NCBI GenBank assembly: GCA_002440965.1
Contig: DJWJ01000033.1
Location: 22,824-86,823 of the forward strand
Direction: 5' to 3'
DNA length: 64,000 nucleotides
Source of the DNA: Candidatus Omnitrophica bacterium UBA6233
Lineage (GTDB): Bacteria > Omnitrophota > Gorgyraeia > Gygaellales > Profunditerraquicolaceae
Below are positions 32,965 to 41,742 of this stretch, in pieces. Position numbers and translations under genes: made by a program. The first letter of the stretch is position 1, and the number at the start of each line of letters is the position of its first letter. Below the pieces are notes generated by a model. The model ran no database searches. It was not told the origin of the DNA and was given only the letters and a program-made list of their open reading frames with translations.

Positions 32965-34914
32965 TTATAATATCTTCTCCACCGCTTCTCTTACCAACTC
33001 ATTATCTTCTAAAGGGATTACCGGATCCCTGCTATTCCAGGCATCTTCCAATTTCCGGCCTAAATTATCAACCTTGCTTAAAATTATATGTTTATTCCCG
33101 GATAAATCTTTTAAAAAGGCCTTATGTTTACGGCTTAAGCCGCCTGCCTCAAAAACCAGAACCGGCTTGGCGCTATTAGCTGCCTCGGAAAGCATAGAAA
33201 TACTTTCCGGAGAACTGACAATTACCTTACTTAAGCCTAAAATTCCTCCCACTGCTTCCGGGATATTCTTTTCATTGGCAATAACCATAAGTTTTGTGCG
33301 CGGATAACTTTGAAGCTCTTGCTTTAGCAAAGCTTCTGCTTCTTCCGGAGTCCGGCGCGAAGTTGTAATTAAAATATACGCTCTTAATTTTTCTGAGGCG
33401 GACTTGAGTTGATTGATAAGTTCCAGCACCGTATCCCTACGGAGCTTGAATCCTTTGCTGTCACCCCCGATTAACACACCAATATATAAATCCGAAGACG
33501 ACACTCCAAGAATAGAAGACCGGACCAATTTATCGCTTTGCTCTTTGAGATACTTCTCGTTTATCAAATTCAAAGCTCCCGCAGTAACAACTACATTCTT
33601 TTTTCTGGGAGGCTTATCATGCCGCGGCATAATCACCAAATCAAATTTATTTAAACTTAAGATCGACGGCCGCATAATTACTATAGATTTACTTAAGGCT
33701 TCACGCGAAACTACAAAGTTAACCGCAGCCAGCTTTGAACCGCAGGATATAACTATATCCGGCCGAACGTGCGAAATTATCCTATAGGTATCCTCGCTAA
33801 GAGACCGTTTTAAACCCGCTAAATTCCCCTGAGAGCCGTATTTCCCTGAAAGCAAATTATCTAGGGTTAAACCGAACTTGCCCAAATTATCCTTAAATTT
33901 TACCTCCGCAACACTTACCTTGACCTCAATCCCTTTCTTTTCCAAATATTCTCTAATTACGTTGCTGACAGCCTCTGATTGACGAAGATGCCCGGCTTTT
34001 GTATCGCTTAAAATAAGGATATTTCTCTGATCCGAATATTTCCAGATTTTATAGGTCCAAAGATATTCTTTAGGATAACTACGGATTAAGGCTTCGAAAA
34101 TCCCGGTAACTTTCTTCAGATTTTCCTTTAAGTCCGCCTCAATATCCTGTGTTTTGTTTAATTTTATTTCGTCCCCCACCAAAACCTTAACTTTATGGTC
34201 GGATGTGCGCCTAAAATATACCGGAATAATGGGGGCGTCATATTTATAGGCCAGTTTTATTCCGCCGGTAGACATTGAAGCGGTCTTGCCAAAAAAACCA
34301 ACCAGCTCTCCAGTCTTACCCCCTTGATCCAAAGTTATGCCAATAGCGTAATTACTTTTAAACGCTTCGATCAATTGTTTAAGCCCGCCTTCTTTGGTAA
34401 TTATCTTGCAGCCTTTCTGGCGGCGGTATTTATTCAACAATCCGTTCAAGCGGGGAAAATCCTGGTCTTTGACAAAAAGGCAAAATGGAAAACCAAGGTT
34501 GGCGCAAATGATATTAGCCAATTCCCAGCTTCCGGCATGCACCGCGATAAGGATAACGCCTTTCCCTTTTTTTAACCCGGAGTAAATATTATCCAGACCT
34601 TCCACAATGACGTATTTATCCATATAGGCCTTATCCACTTTGGGAATAAGAAAAATCTCGATAAGGCTTTCGCCGAAAGAACGGTAAAAGTCATGCGTGA
34701 TTCTGGAAATTTCTTTAGGAGCTAAATTTTCTCCCAAAGCAAACTTTAGGTTTGCATAACACCTTGCTTTATGTTTAAGGTCAAAATAATAAAAAATGTC
34801 TCCGAGCAAGCGGCCAAAACAAAGGCTCCACTCCACAGGAATAAACCTGAAGATAGCCCCCAAGGACCTAAAAAGTATACAAGCTAAGTAATCTAGCAAA
34901 AAAAGGTTCTTCAT
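32965..34914 (-). CDS. LpxL-type acyltransferase fused to an ELM1-like domain
   Basis: A 649-residue fusion. Residues 1 to about 295 are a lipid A late acyltransferase (LpxL/HtrB family): an N-terminal hydrophobic anchor, the catalytic HX4E in AVHAGSWE, GGLKQLIEAF, LDQGGKTGELVGFFGK and PIIPVYFRR. From about residue 300 (NILILSDTKAGHLRQSEAVSN) to the end it resembles the mitochondrial-fission ELM1-like family (DUF1022). That family has a GT-B-like fold and is found in bacteria near LPS genes; visible parts include VGVLIGGDSKGFKL-type and SSPESISMLSEAA blocks. One protein could acylate lipid A and act on a sugar. The start overlaps the lpxK end by 47 bp, which is long; a later start is possible but would cut the anchor. 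Confidence 0.82.
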   Translation of the reverse strand: MKNLFLLDYLACILFRSLGAIFRFIPVEWSLCFGRLLGDIFYYFDLKHKARCYANLKFALGENLAPKEISRITHDFYRSFGESLIEIFLIPKVDKAYMDKYVIVEGLDNIYSGLKKGKGVILIAVHAGSWELANIICANLGFPFCLFVKDQDFPRLNGLLNKYRRQKGCKIITKEGGLKQLIEAFKSNYAIGITLDQGGKTGELVGFFGKTASMSTGGIKLAYKYDAPIIPVYFRRTSDHKVKVLVGDEIKLNKTQDIEADLKENLKKVTGIFEALIRSYPKEYLWTYKIWKYSDQRNILILSDTKAGHLRQSEAVSNVIREYLEKKGIEVKVSVAEVKFKDNLGKFGLTLDNLLSGKYGSQGNLAGLKRSLSEDTYRIISHVRPDIVISCGSKLAAVNFVVSREALSKSIVIMRPSILSLNKFDLVIMPRHDKPPRKKNVVVTAGALNLINEKYLKEQSDKLVRSSILGVSSSDLYIGVLIGGDSKGFKLRRDTVLELINQLKSASEKLRAYILITTSRRTPEEAEALLKQELQSYPRTKLMVIANEKNIPEAVGGILGLSKVIVSSPESISMLSEAANSAKPVLVFEAGGLSRKHKAFLKDLSGNKHIILSKVDNLGRKLEDAWNSRDPVIPLEDNELVREAVEKIL

Positions 34915-35914
34915 TTTTTGTTATTTTTAAGGCCACGCGTAAAACCAAAACCTGGAATCCTTTAAGCGGTTTTAACTTTTCCTCGGATAATCTGGCAGCG
35001 TCTTTTTCAGTTGTAATAATTATGTTTAAACTCAGGGTTTGCGCCCGGGAAGCAATATTTGTTAAATCTTCTTCGCTATAATTATGGTGGTCGTCAAATA
35101 TCAAATCCAAACCAATATTTACCCCCAGATTAGCGATTAGCTTATTGAACGAATCCGGGTCTCCTATGCCGGAAAACAAAACTACGTCTTTACCTTTTAA
35201 ATGGTTCAGGCTAAATATTTCATCCGGATTATTGATAGCATAAAATCCTAAAGCCTCGTGCACTGATTCTACAATCAGGGCCTGCGGATTAACCTTGCTC
35301 AAATAACCTTTAATGCCCGCTAGGGAGCCGGATAAATCAGTTTTGGTTAGAACAAAAATGTCCGCTTCCCCTAATGAAGAGAGCGGCTGGCGCAATATCC
35401 CTCTGGGCAACATATGCCGGTTGCCGAAGCCTTGCTTTGAACTTATCGTGACAATCTCCAGGTTTTTCTTTATCCGCCATTGCTGCATACCATCATCAAG
35501 AATAACCGTATCCACAGCATATTCCTTAATTGCTCTTTGAGCGCCTTTAATCCTGTTATGTCCCACAATCACCGGAATGTCGCCTAAACTCTTGGATAAC
35601 ATCGAAGGCTCATCTCCCATTTCCTGACCGAGCCTGTTATATCCTCTGCTCAACACCGCTACATTATGGCCCTTTGCCTTAAGATAACGGCTAACAAATT
35701 CAACCAAAGAAGTTTTACCTGTTCCACCAAGGGTAATATTACCGATACTGATGACTTTACAAGACAGTTGGGCCGGCCTAAGCTTATAAAACAAAACCAG
35801 GCCCCTGATGATAATTCCGTAGAGAAAAGAGGCTAAAAGTAAGAAGAATTGCAAAAACGAAGCTGGAAAGCCCCGGTATTTATCCGTAGCCAGATTATAA
35901 AGGTATTCTTTCAT
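34868..35914 (-). CDS. lpxK: tetraacyldisaccharide 4'-kinase
   Basis: LpxK phosphorylates the lipid A disaccharide at the 4' position on the inner face of the inner membrane. The 348 residues have an N-terminal membrane segment (SFLQFFLLLASFLYGIIIRGLV), the P-loop GNITLGGTGKTS, a VLSRGY block, the DDGMQQW Asp pair and the FSGIGDPDSF signature. It is the first gene of the run lpxK, lpxL-ELM1, GT4-GT9 and onward, with its own candidate promoter. Other Raetz-pathway genes (lpxA, C, D, B) are not in this window. Confidence 0.93.
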   Translation of the reverse strand: MKEYLYNLATDKYRGFPASFLQFFLLLASFLYGIIIRGLVLFYKLRPAQLSCKVISIGNITLGGTGKTSLVEFVSRYLKAKGHNVAVLSRGYNRLGQEMGDEPSMLSKSLGDIPVIVGHNRIKGAQRAIKEYAVDTVILDDGMQQWRIKKNLEIVTISSKQGFGNRHMLPRGILRQPLSSLGEADIFVLTKTDLSGSLAGIKGYLSKVNPQALIVESVHEALGFYAINNPDEIFSLNHLKGKDVVLFSGIGDPDSFNKLIANLGVNIGLDLIFDDHHNYSEEDLTNIASRAQTLSLNIIITTEKDAARLSEEKLKPLKGFQVLVLRVALKITKNEEPFFARLLSLYTF

Positions 35915-35925
35915 CTTAGTCTATT

Positions 35926-35954
35926 ATGATAACACAGGGAAAAACAAGAAGCAA
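35926..35954 (-). promoter_or_regulatory. candidate promoter for lpxK
   Basis: On minus: TTGCTT at 35954-35949, a 17-bp spacer, TATCAT at 35931-35926. The ATG follows 11 bp after the -10, so the leader would be only a few bases long. A CATAAT overlapping by a few bases is an alternative -10. Confidence 0.5.
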
Positions 35955-36003
35955 CTGCTTTTGCTAGGAAGAAAACTCTTTTAATTATAAGGAGATATGA
36001 TAG

Positions 36004-36654
36004 TTACAGCTTAATAAACTTTAAGATATCCTGCAGCTTATCCACAATAAAATCTGCCTGCCTAAGGTATTCTTTAGGCAGGCTTGTGGTTATGGCAATG
36101 CAAGGCATTTTAGCCATTTTAGCGGATTTGATCCCAAGCGGCGCGTTTTCAATCACTAAACACTGCCCAGGCTTAAGGCCAAAGAGCTTAGCGGCCTTTA
36201 GATACGGCTCAGGATTTGGCTTACCTTTCTTTACCTGGTCTCCCGCTACAATAATTCCAAACTTAGTTTTAACCTTTAAAGGAAGAATAGTATTCACTTC
36301 TTTTAGGGGACTACCCGTAACTAAACCTAAAAGATAACCTTTTTTCTCCAAAAAGGCCAGAAGCTCTTCTGCTCCGCTAAAAACAAAACTCTGGAAAAAT
36401 CTCCGGAATATCCTCCGGCGCCGCGCGAATATTTCATCCAAAAGCCTTTTGGAAGGATTTATGCCGGAGTGGATAAGTAAATCCTTAAGGGTCTTATTCC
36501 ATTTTTCTCCTTCTTTGGAATAGACATCAAAACAGCTTACCCGCACCCCATAAGGCCTTAAGGCCTCATACCAGGCCAGAAAATGATACGGCATAGAGTC
36601 AACGATTACCCCATCCATATCAAAAATTACCGCTTCAGGTTTAAATTTATTCAT
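36004..36654 (-). CDS. HAD-superfamily phosphatase (beta-phosphoglucomutase-like)
   Basis: A 216-residue HAD hydrolase of subclass I. Motif I is IFDMDGVIVDSMPYH (nucleophile and acid Asp), a helical cap spans about residues 20-85, motif II is the Thr in LVTGSPLKEV, and motif III/IV lies in KGKPNPEPYLKAAKLFGLKPGQCLVIENAPLGIKSAK. The Asp of motif IV reads as Glu-Asn (VIENAPLG; the usual form is VxEDxxxG), a common variant. The substrate cannot be told; it could be a sugar phosphate linked to the surrounding LPS genes. It ends the operon coming from the STAS-PilZ gene. Confidence 0.85.
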   Translation of the reverse strand: MNKFKPEAVIFDMDGVIVDSMPYHFLAWYEALRPYGVRVSCFDVYSKEGEKWNKTLKDLLIHSGINPSKRLLDEIFARRRRIFRRFFQSFVFSGAEELLAFLEKKGYLLGLVTGSPLKEVNTILPLKVKTKFGIIVAGDQVKKGKPNPEPYLKAAKLFGLKPGQCLVIENAPLGIKSAKMAKMPCIAITTSLPKEYLRQADFIVDKLQDILKFIKL

Positions 36655-36660
36655 TGGGGA

Positions 36661-37380
36661 TTAATCCGACGGGCTTAGAGATATATTTCTTTCGACAAAT
36701 TCAACCAGCTCTTCCTGCACCTGCGCAGGCAAATTGACAAACTCTACGCCCACTCCGGGATAAGAGTGCGGCTGGATCTGCTTATCGGGAATCCAGACTA
36801 CTTTGGCTTCCAATTCCAATTCTTCTTTTTTGGGAGGAAGTTTCATCTTAAGGATAACTTTATCTCCGAGTTTGAATTTATCGCAGCCGAAGATGAAAGC
36901 GCCCACGCCGCTTAAATTCAAGACATCCAGTTTTAAACATACGGGGTTTCTTACGTCCCTAGCCTTTAATTCGACCTTTATATCTATGGGCAGCCGCTTA
37001 AACCTGCGGCGCAGCTGCATCTTCTTTATTTCTTCGATAGCTTTATCTTCTTTGAAACTATTTAAAGCCAGATCCTCGCTGGCGAACATCTCGATTACCC
37101 TGTCTAAACCGGCAATGCAGAAAATGTTCCGGATATGCACCGGGACATTGCAAAATTTCATCCTTCCATGGCTATTAATTATTTCTTTATAAGCGATGAC
37201 GATAACAGAAGTACCCATATAATCGATAAAATCTACATCCTCCAAGTTACAAAGTATATCGTTATAACCGTCACGCACGCACTGGCCGACTATTTCGACT
37301 AAATTGGCGCAATTCACGTCGATACGCCCCGACATATCTAGAATCACTATATCATTATTCTGCCTGACTTTAATCTCCAT
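36661..37380 (-). CDS. STAS-PilZ two-domain protein
   Basis: A 239-residue cytoplasmic regulator. Residues 1 to about 105 form a STAS domain (IVILDMSGRIDVNCANLVEIV, LEDVDFIDYMGTSVIVIAYKEI). At the position of the phosphorylatable Ser of SpoIIAA-type anti-anti-sigma factors it has Met (DYMGTS; the usual form is DSSG), so switching by Ser phosphorylation should not work. Residues of about 115-235 are a PilZ domain with the c-di-GMP motifs RRFKR (RxxxR) and NLSGVG (N/DxSxxG). It probably senses c-di-GMP. I chose the ATG at 37380, which has GGGAG 7 bp upstream; the ATG at 37398 has none. It overlaps waaA by 11 bp. Confidence 0.83.
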   Translation of the reverse strand: MEIKVRQNNDIVILDMSGRIDVNCANLVEIVGQCVRDGYNDILCNLEDVDFIDYMGTSVIVIAYKEIINSHGRMKFCNVPVHIRNIFCIAGLDRVIEMFASEDLALNSFKEDKAIEEIKKMQLRRRFKRLPIDIKVELKARDVRNPVCLKLDVLNLSGVGAFIFGCDKFKLGDKVILKMKLPPKKEELELEAKVVWIPDKQIQPHSYPGVGVEFVNLPAQVQEELVEFVERNISLSPSD

Positions 37381-38644
37381 TAAATTCTCCCATGGCATTA
37401 AAGGATTCGATAATCTTTAAGGTTGCTCCCCGGTTCTTGGCAATTACCATATTTGCGTTTCTGGTTAGCTGGATCGCTTTTAGGCTGTTCCTTAACAACC
37501 CTCTTATGCTGGACTCCAAAGCTTCTTGAGTCTGGACCTCTATAGCGGCATTGTTGTCCAAAAACATCCTGGCTATATCGTGAAAATTAAACATATGCGG
37601 GCCGAAAATTACCGGCTTGCCCGCATAAGCCGGCTCAAGAATATTATGCCCGCCTTTCTTGATCAAGCTTCCGCCTACAAAAACAATATCTGCCGTTGTG
37701 TAAAAATCCCTTAAGTTACCCACGGTATCCAAAATAAATACGGTTTGCGGTTTTACAACTTGTTGGCTAGACTGACTTATCCTTAAAACGGAGAGTCCGC
37801 TCTTTAATATCTCTTTTTCTACCTCTGGCGTCCTTTCTGTATGCCGGGGCGCGATTAAAAGCCTAAGGCCGGGAAATTCTTTGAGCAGATTCTTGTATGC
37901 TCCCAAAATTATCTTTTCTTCTCCGGGATGGGTTGAACCCGCCACAAGGAGCCTGTCTTGCGGACCCAATCCGATATTATGCCTGTAATCAACAGAGCCC
38001 TTCTCCGAAACTGCGCAAGCATTTATGTCAAATTTTAAATTTCCGGTAACTTTTATTCTATCGGGACAAACGCCTAATTGCTTTAACCTTTCTGCGTCGG
38101 TTTCGGTTTGCACGCAAAACAATCTTATCTTGTTCAAAATAGGCTTAATTAAAAATTTAACCGCCGAATACCCCCGGAATGAATTATCTGATATCCGGCC
38201 GTTTACCGTGACAATAGGCACGCCCTTTTTATAAAGATACGCAATAAGATTCGGCCAGATTTCAGTTTCGGCGATAATAAAAAGTGACGGATTAATCTTA
38301 TTAATCACGCTTCTAACCGTAAAACTGAAATCCAAAGGCAGATAAATAACCCTATCGCCCGGCTTGGCTATAGTGCCAGCGATCTTGTTCCCCGTAGAAG
38401 TAACGGTAGAAATAACGAATCTTTTACCGGGATAAACCTTGCGTAATTCTTCTACCAAGCCGCGCACGGATATAGCCTCGCCTAAACTTACAGCATGTAT
38501 CCAGATTGGCCTATTTAAATCTAAATCCTTGGGTAAAATTCCCAAGCGGTTAAGAAATCCCCGATGAAACTTGCCTTTAAATAAATATATAGGCAGGTAA
38601 ATTAAGGCAAATATCAGGAATATTAAATCATACAATATAAACAT
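37370..38644 (-). CDS. waaA: Kdo transferase (3-deoxy-D-manno-octulosonic acid transferase)
   Basis: WaaA (KdtA) moves Kdo from CMP-Kdo to lipid IVA. The 424 residues have the N-terminal membrane anchor (LYDLIFLIFALIYLPIYLF), the HAVSLGEAISV catalytic Glu loop, TVTSTGNKIA, YLPLDFSF, AETEIWPNLI and VNGRISDNSFRGY. The donor domain has AGSTHPGEEKIIL and GGSLIKKGGHNILEPAYAGKPVIFGPHMFNF. With kdsABCD and lpxK it completes the visible Kdo-lipid A route. It is 17 bp after the Xer recombinase gene. Confidence 0.96.
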   Translation of the reverse strand: MFILYDLIFLIFALIYLPIYLFKGKFHRGFLNRLGILPKDLDLNRPIWIHAVSLGEAISVRGLVEELRKVYPGKRFVISTVTSTGNKIAGTIAKPGDRVIYLPLDFSFTVRSVINKINPSLFIIAETEIWPNLIAYLYKKGVPIVTVNGRISDNSFRGYSAVKFLIKPILNKIRLFCVQTETDAERLKQLGVCPDRIKVTGNLKFDINACAVSEKGSVDYRHNIGLGPQDRLLVAGSTHPGEEKIILGAYKNLLKEFPGLRLLIAPRHTERTPEVEKEILKSGLSVLRISQSSQQVVKPQTVFILDTVGNLRDFYTTADIVFVGGSLIKKGGHNILEPAYAGKPVIFGPHMFNFHDIARMFLDNNAAIEVQTQEALESSIRGLLRNSLKAIQLTRNANMVIAKNRGATLKIIESFNAMGEFNGD

Positions 38645-38661
38645 ATCCTATCTTTTCTTTC

Positions 38662-39531
38662 TCATGCGTGCGGATGAGCTTTATCATAAACGGTTTTGAG
38701 CCTATCAGTCGTCAAATGCGTATAAATCTGCGTAGTGGACAAATTTGCATGGCCCAACAATTCCTGCACAGTGCGTAAATCCGCCCCCCTGTTCAATAAA
38801 TGCGTGGCAAAAGAATGCCTGAATGTATGCGGTGATACCCCATGCCGGATACCGGCGTTTTTCAAATATTTTTCTACCACATCACGCACACCCCGCGTAG
38901 AAATACGCTTCCCGTTTTTATTCAAGAACAATGCGTTATTCTGTTTTTTTCGTTTATCAAGGTATTTTCTTATCGCTCTTAGCGCAACTTCTCCTATCGG
39001 GACCACTCTTTCCTTTTTACCCTTGCCCATCGCCTTAACTATTCCTGCAATAAAATCCACATCCTCAAGGCTTAAAGCGACAAGCTCCGATATTCTTAAT
39101 CCGCTGGAATAAAAAGTCTCGAGGATCGCGCGGTTACGTAAGCCTAATTCATCTTCATTGTCTTTTGGTAAAACAGATTCGATTAATTTAGCGGCCTCTT
39201 CTTCCGTCATAAAAGACGGCAGGTGTTTATCGAGTTTCGGGCTGGAAAGCATAAGGATAGGATTAGTTTTAATCAGGCCTTCCCGGCTTAAGAACCTGAA
39301 GAAACTGCGCAAAGCCGATAGGTGCCGGCCGACGCTGCGGTTACCTAAACTCTTTTCTTTGAGGACAGCAAGATATTTTCGTAAAAGCAAATAATCTATT
39401 TTATCTAAGTCGACTTTTCCGCAAAACTTATAAAAGTCGTTTAAATCAAGTTTATAATTTAATAGGGTGTGCTGCGAATAATTCTTTTCAATCTCCATAT
39501 AACGCATGAATTTCTCGATATATTTATCCAT
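38662..39531 (-). CDS. XerC/XerD-type tyrosine recombinase
   Basis: A 289-residue tyrosine recombinase, the size of XerC/XerD, which resolve chromosome dimers at dif. The N-terminal SAM-like core-binding domain (YSQHTLLNYKLDLNDFYKF) is followed by the catalytic domain: SGLRISELVAL (first Arg), the Lys in GKGKKERVVPIG, HTFRHSFATHLL (His-x-x-Arg) and LGHANLSTTQIYTHL with the final His and the nucleophile Tyr. I place the start at 39531; the seven residues before it in the frame have no support. Its position between topA and waaA suggests a housekeeping role more than a mobile-element integrase; no attachment sites or cargo are seen. Confidence 0.9.
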   Translation of the reverse strand: MDKYIEKFMRYMEIEKNYSQHTLLNYKLDLNDFYKFCGKVDLDKIDYLLLRKYLAVLKEKSLGNRSVGRHLSALRSFFRFLSREGLIKTNPILMLSSPKLDKHLPSFMTEEEAAKLIESVLPKDNEDELGLRNRAILETFYSSGLRISELVALSLEDVDFIAGIVKAMGKGKKERVVPIGEVALRAIRKYLDKRKKQNNALFLNKNGKRISTRGVRDVVEKYLKNAGIRHGVSPHTFRHSFATHLLNRGADLRTVQELLGHANLSTTQIYTHLTTDRLKTVYDKAHPHA

Positions 39532-39600
39532 ATTTATAGACTCAAAAATCAAAGCGCAAAAGCCAAAACCACAACTAAAAATTAAAACTGTTTATTCAGA

Positions 39601-39735
39601 TTAATGACAAATGTCAAAGCACAAAATTCAAAATAAATTTAAATGACAAATACCTAATGACAAAACATGGGTTTTGATATTTGGATTTTGAGTTTTGGAT
39701 TTATTTTGGGCTTTGAATTTTGTCATTTGACATTA
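39601..39735. repeat. family-1 long inverted repeat, copy 10
   Basis: A palindrome from TTAATGACAAATGTCAAAG to TTTTGTCATTTGACATTA between topA and the Xer gene. An outer left arm (AAAGCGCAAAAGCCAAAACCAC) starts near 39547. Confidence 0.86.
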
Positions 39736-39759
39736 GGCTTTTTACTTTTGCCTTTTTAT

Positions 39760-41742
39760 TTATGCCTGTGTTTTCTCCTCGGGTAACGTTCTTGAGGTAA
39801 ATGTGCATTTGGGAAAATTCGAACAGCCATAAAAGAAACCGCGCGAAGAACGCCGCTCAATAAGTTCTCCGCCGCAACCCTCTTGGGGGCATTTAACGCC
39901 GGTGGTAATCGACTTGGAATTCTTACACTCCGGAAAGGCCGAACAACTTAAGAACTTTCCCTTTCTGCCCCATTTAACAATCATCGGCTTGCCGCATTTG
40001 TCGCAGATTTGATCCGTAGTAATAACTTCTTTCTTGATATTAGCCTGGGCAAAATCAACGCTGACTTTAAATGGCGCGTAGAAATCCTGCAAGACCTTAA
40101 TCCGGGTTAACGCGCCTTCCTCGATTTGATCCAATTCTTCTTCCATTCCGGCGGTAAAATTTACATCGATAATCTTGGGAAAATATTCAACCAGTAAATC
40201 ACAAACTTTAAAGCCTAATTCCGTCGGGTTAAGATATCCCTTGATCCTGCGCACATAATCGCGCAATATCAAAGTATAGATTATCGGGGCATATGTGGAT
40301 GGACGGCCAATCCCGTCTTCTTCCAACGCCCTGATCAGAGAACTATCCGAGAAGCGAGCCGACGGCTTGGTAAAATGCTGCGAAGGCGAAAGTTTCAACA
40401 ATTCCAGAATATCGCCTTTCTCCAAAACCGGGATTACATTCTTTTTGGGCTTATCATTATTAGTTTCATCCTCTTCCTCGGTTTTATTATAGACTGCCAT
40501 AAAACCGCTAAAAGCCAACACGCTGCCTGAAGCATTGAATTTATATTGGCCGGCCTCTATGACAACTGAAGTTACGGAATAAACCGCAGGAGTCATTTGG
40601 CTGGCTACAAAACGGTTATAAATAAGCTCATATAATTTTTGCTGGTCAGGGGTTAAGAAGTTCTTTAGACTTTCGGGGTGACGCGAAATAAATGTCGGGC
40701 GGATTGCTTCATGCGCTTCCTGAGCGAGCTTCTTAACCTTATAAGAATTTGGTTTCTCCGGCAGATATTCCTTGCCAAAATTTCTGGCGATATATTCCCG
40801 CACTTCCTTGATTGCTTCGGGAGCTGCCCTCGGAGAATCCGTGCGCATATAAGTAATCAATCCAACCGGATTATCCGCGCCTAAATCAATACCTTCATAA
40901 AGTTGTTGAGCCACCAACATTGTTTTGTTGGCGTTAAACCTTAGCTTGTTGAACGCTTCCTGCTGCATTGTGCTGGTAATAAAAGGAGCGTCGGCGAAAC
41001 GCCTCTTTTCGCTTTTCTTGACCTCGGCGACCACAAACTGCTTTTGTCTTATATCATCGCACAATTTATCCGCTTCTTCTTTTTTCTTGATCTCTATTTT
41101 CTCGCCATTTATCTTTTCCAATTTAGCCAGGAATTTATCATTCCCCTTGGCTAGATCCGCTTCGATCTCCCAATACTCCTGAGAAACAAATTTCTGAATT
41201 TCTCTTTCCCTTTCAATAATCAGCCTTAAAGCCACTGATTGAACGCGTCCCGCGCTTAAACCCCGGGCAATCTTTTTCCAAAGTAGCGGGCTTAAGAAAT
41301 AACCCATAATCCTATCCAACACCCTGCGCCCTACTTGAGCTTCAATCATCTTGGCGTCGAATTCACGCGGATGCTTAAAAGCCTCATTAACGGCGGCAGG
41401 CGTAATCTCATGAAAAGTAACCCTCAAGATTTTCGCTTTCTTAAGTATCCGCTCTTTAATCTGCCAGCCGATTGCTTCGCCTTCCCGGTCAGGGTCGGTA
41501 GCGACATAAACAACCTCTTTGTTCTTGGCTTCTTTCTTGAGCTCGCTTAGAATCTTTTGCCTTCCGGCGATCGTGACATATTCCGGTTCAAAATCCTTAT
41601 CGATTTCCACCCCGAGTTTTTTCTGCGGCAGGTCAACGATATGGCCCATGGAAGATACTACGCTAAAGGCATCGCCTAAAATCCTGCCGATGGTCTTGGC
41701 TTTGGTCGGCGATTCCACAATAACTAAGCTTTTTTTCTTCAT
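39760..41742 (-). CDS. topA: DNA topoisomerase I
   Basis: A type IA topoisomerase that relaxes negative supercoils. The 660 residues have the Toprim domain (SLVIVESPTKAKTIGRIL..., YVATDPDREGEAIGW), the gate with the nucleophile Tyr in ITYMRTDSPR, and GRPSTYAPII in the D4 region. Two C-terminal C4 zinc ribbons follow (CDKCGKPM...CSAFPEC and CPQEGCGG...CSNFPKC). E. coli has more zinc domains, so this is a compact form. Its start overlaps the dprA stop by one base, the common dprA-topA pairing. Confidence 0.97.
   Translation of the reverse strand: MKKKSLVIVESPTKAKTIGRILGDAFSVVSSMGHIVDLPQKKLGVEIDKDFEPEYVTIAGRQKILSELKKEAKNKEVVYVATDPDREGEAIGWQIKERILKKAKILRVTFHEITPAAVNEAFKHPREFDAKMIEAQVGRRVLDRIMGYFLSPLLWKKIARGLSAGRVQSVALRLIIEREREIQKFVSQEYWEIEADLAKGNDKFLAKLEKINGEKIEIKKKEEADKLCDDIRQKQFVVAEVKKSEKRRFADAPFITSTMQQEAFNKLRFNANKTMLVAQQLYEGIDLGADNPVGLITYMRTDSPRAAPEAIKEVREYIARNFGKEYLPEKPNSYKVKKLAQEAHEAIRPTFISRHPESLKNFLTPDQQKLYELIYNRFVASQMTPAVYSVTSVVIEAGQYKFNASGSVLAFSGFMAVYNKTEEEDETNNDKPKKNVIPVLEKGDILELLKLSPSQHFTKPSARFSDSSLIRALEEDGIGRPSTYAPIIYTLILRDYVRRIKGYLNPTELGFKVCDLLVEYFPKIIDVNFTAGMEEELDQIEEGALTRIKVLQDFYAPFKVSVDFAQANIKKEVITTDQICDKCGKPMIVKWGRKGKFLSCSAFPECKNSKSITTGVKCPQEGCGGELIERRSSRGFFYGCSNFPKCTFTSRTLPEEKTQA

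Noticed and set aside
38662..39531. Xer gene considered as integrase of a mobile island
   Set aside because: Length and motifs fit XerC/XerD, the neighbours are housekeeping genes, and no att sites or cargo are seen.
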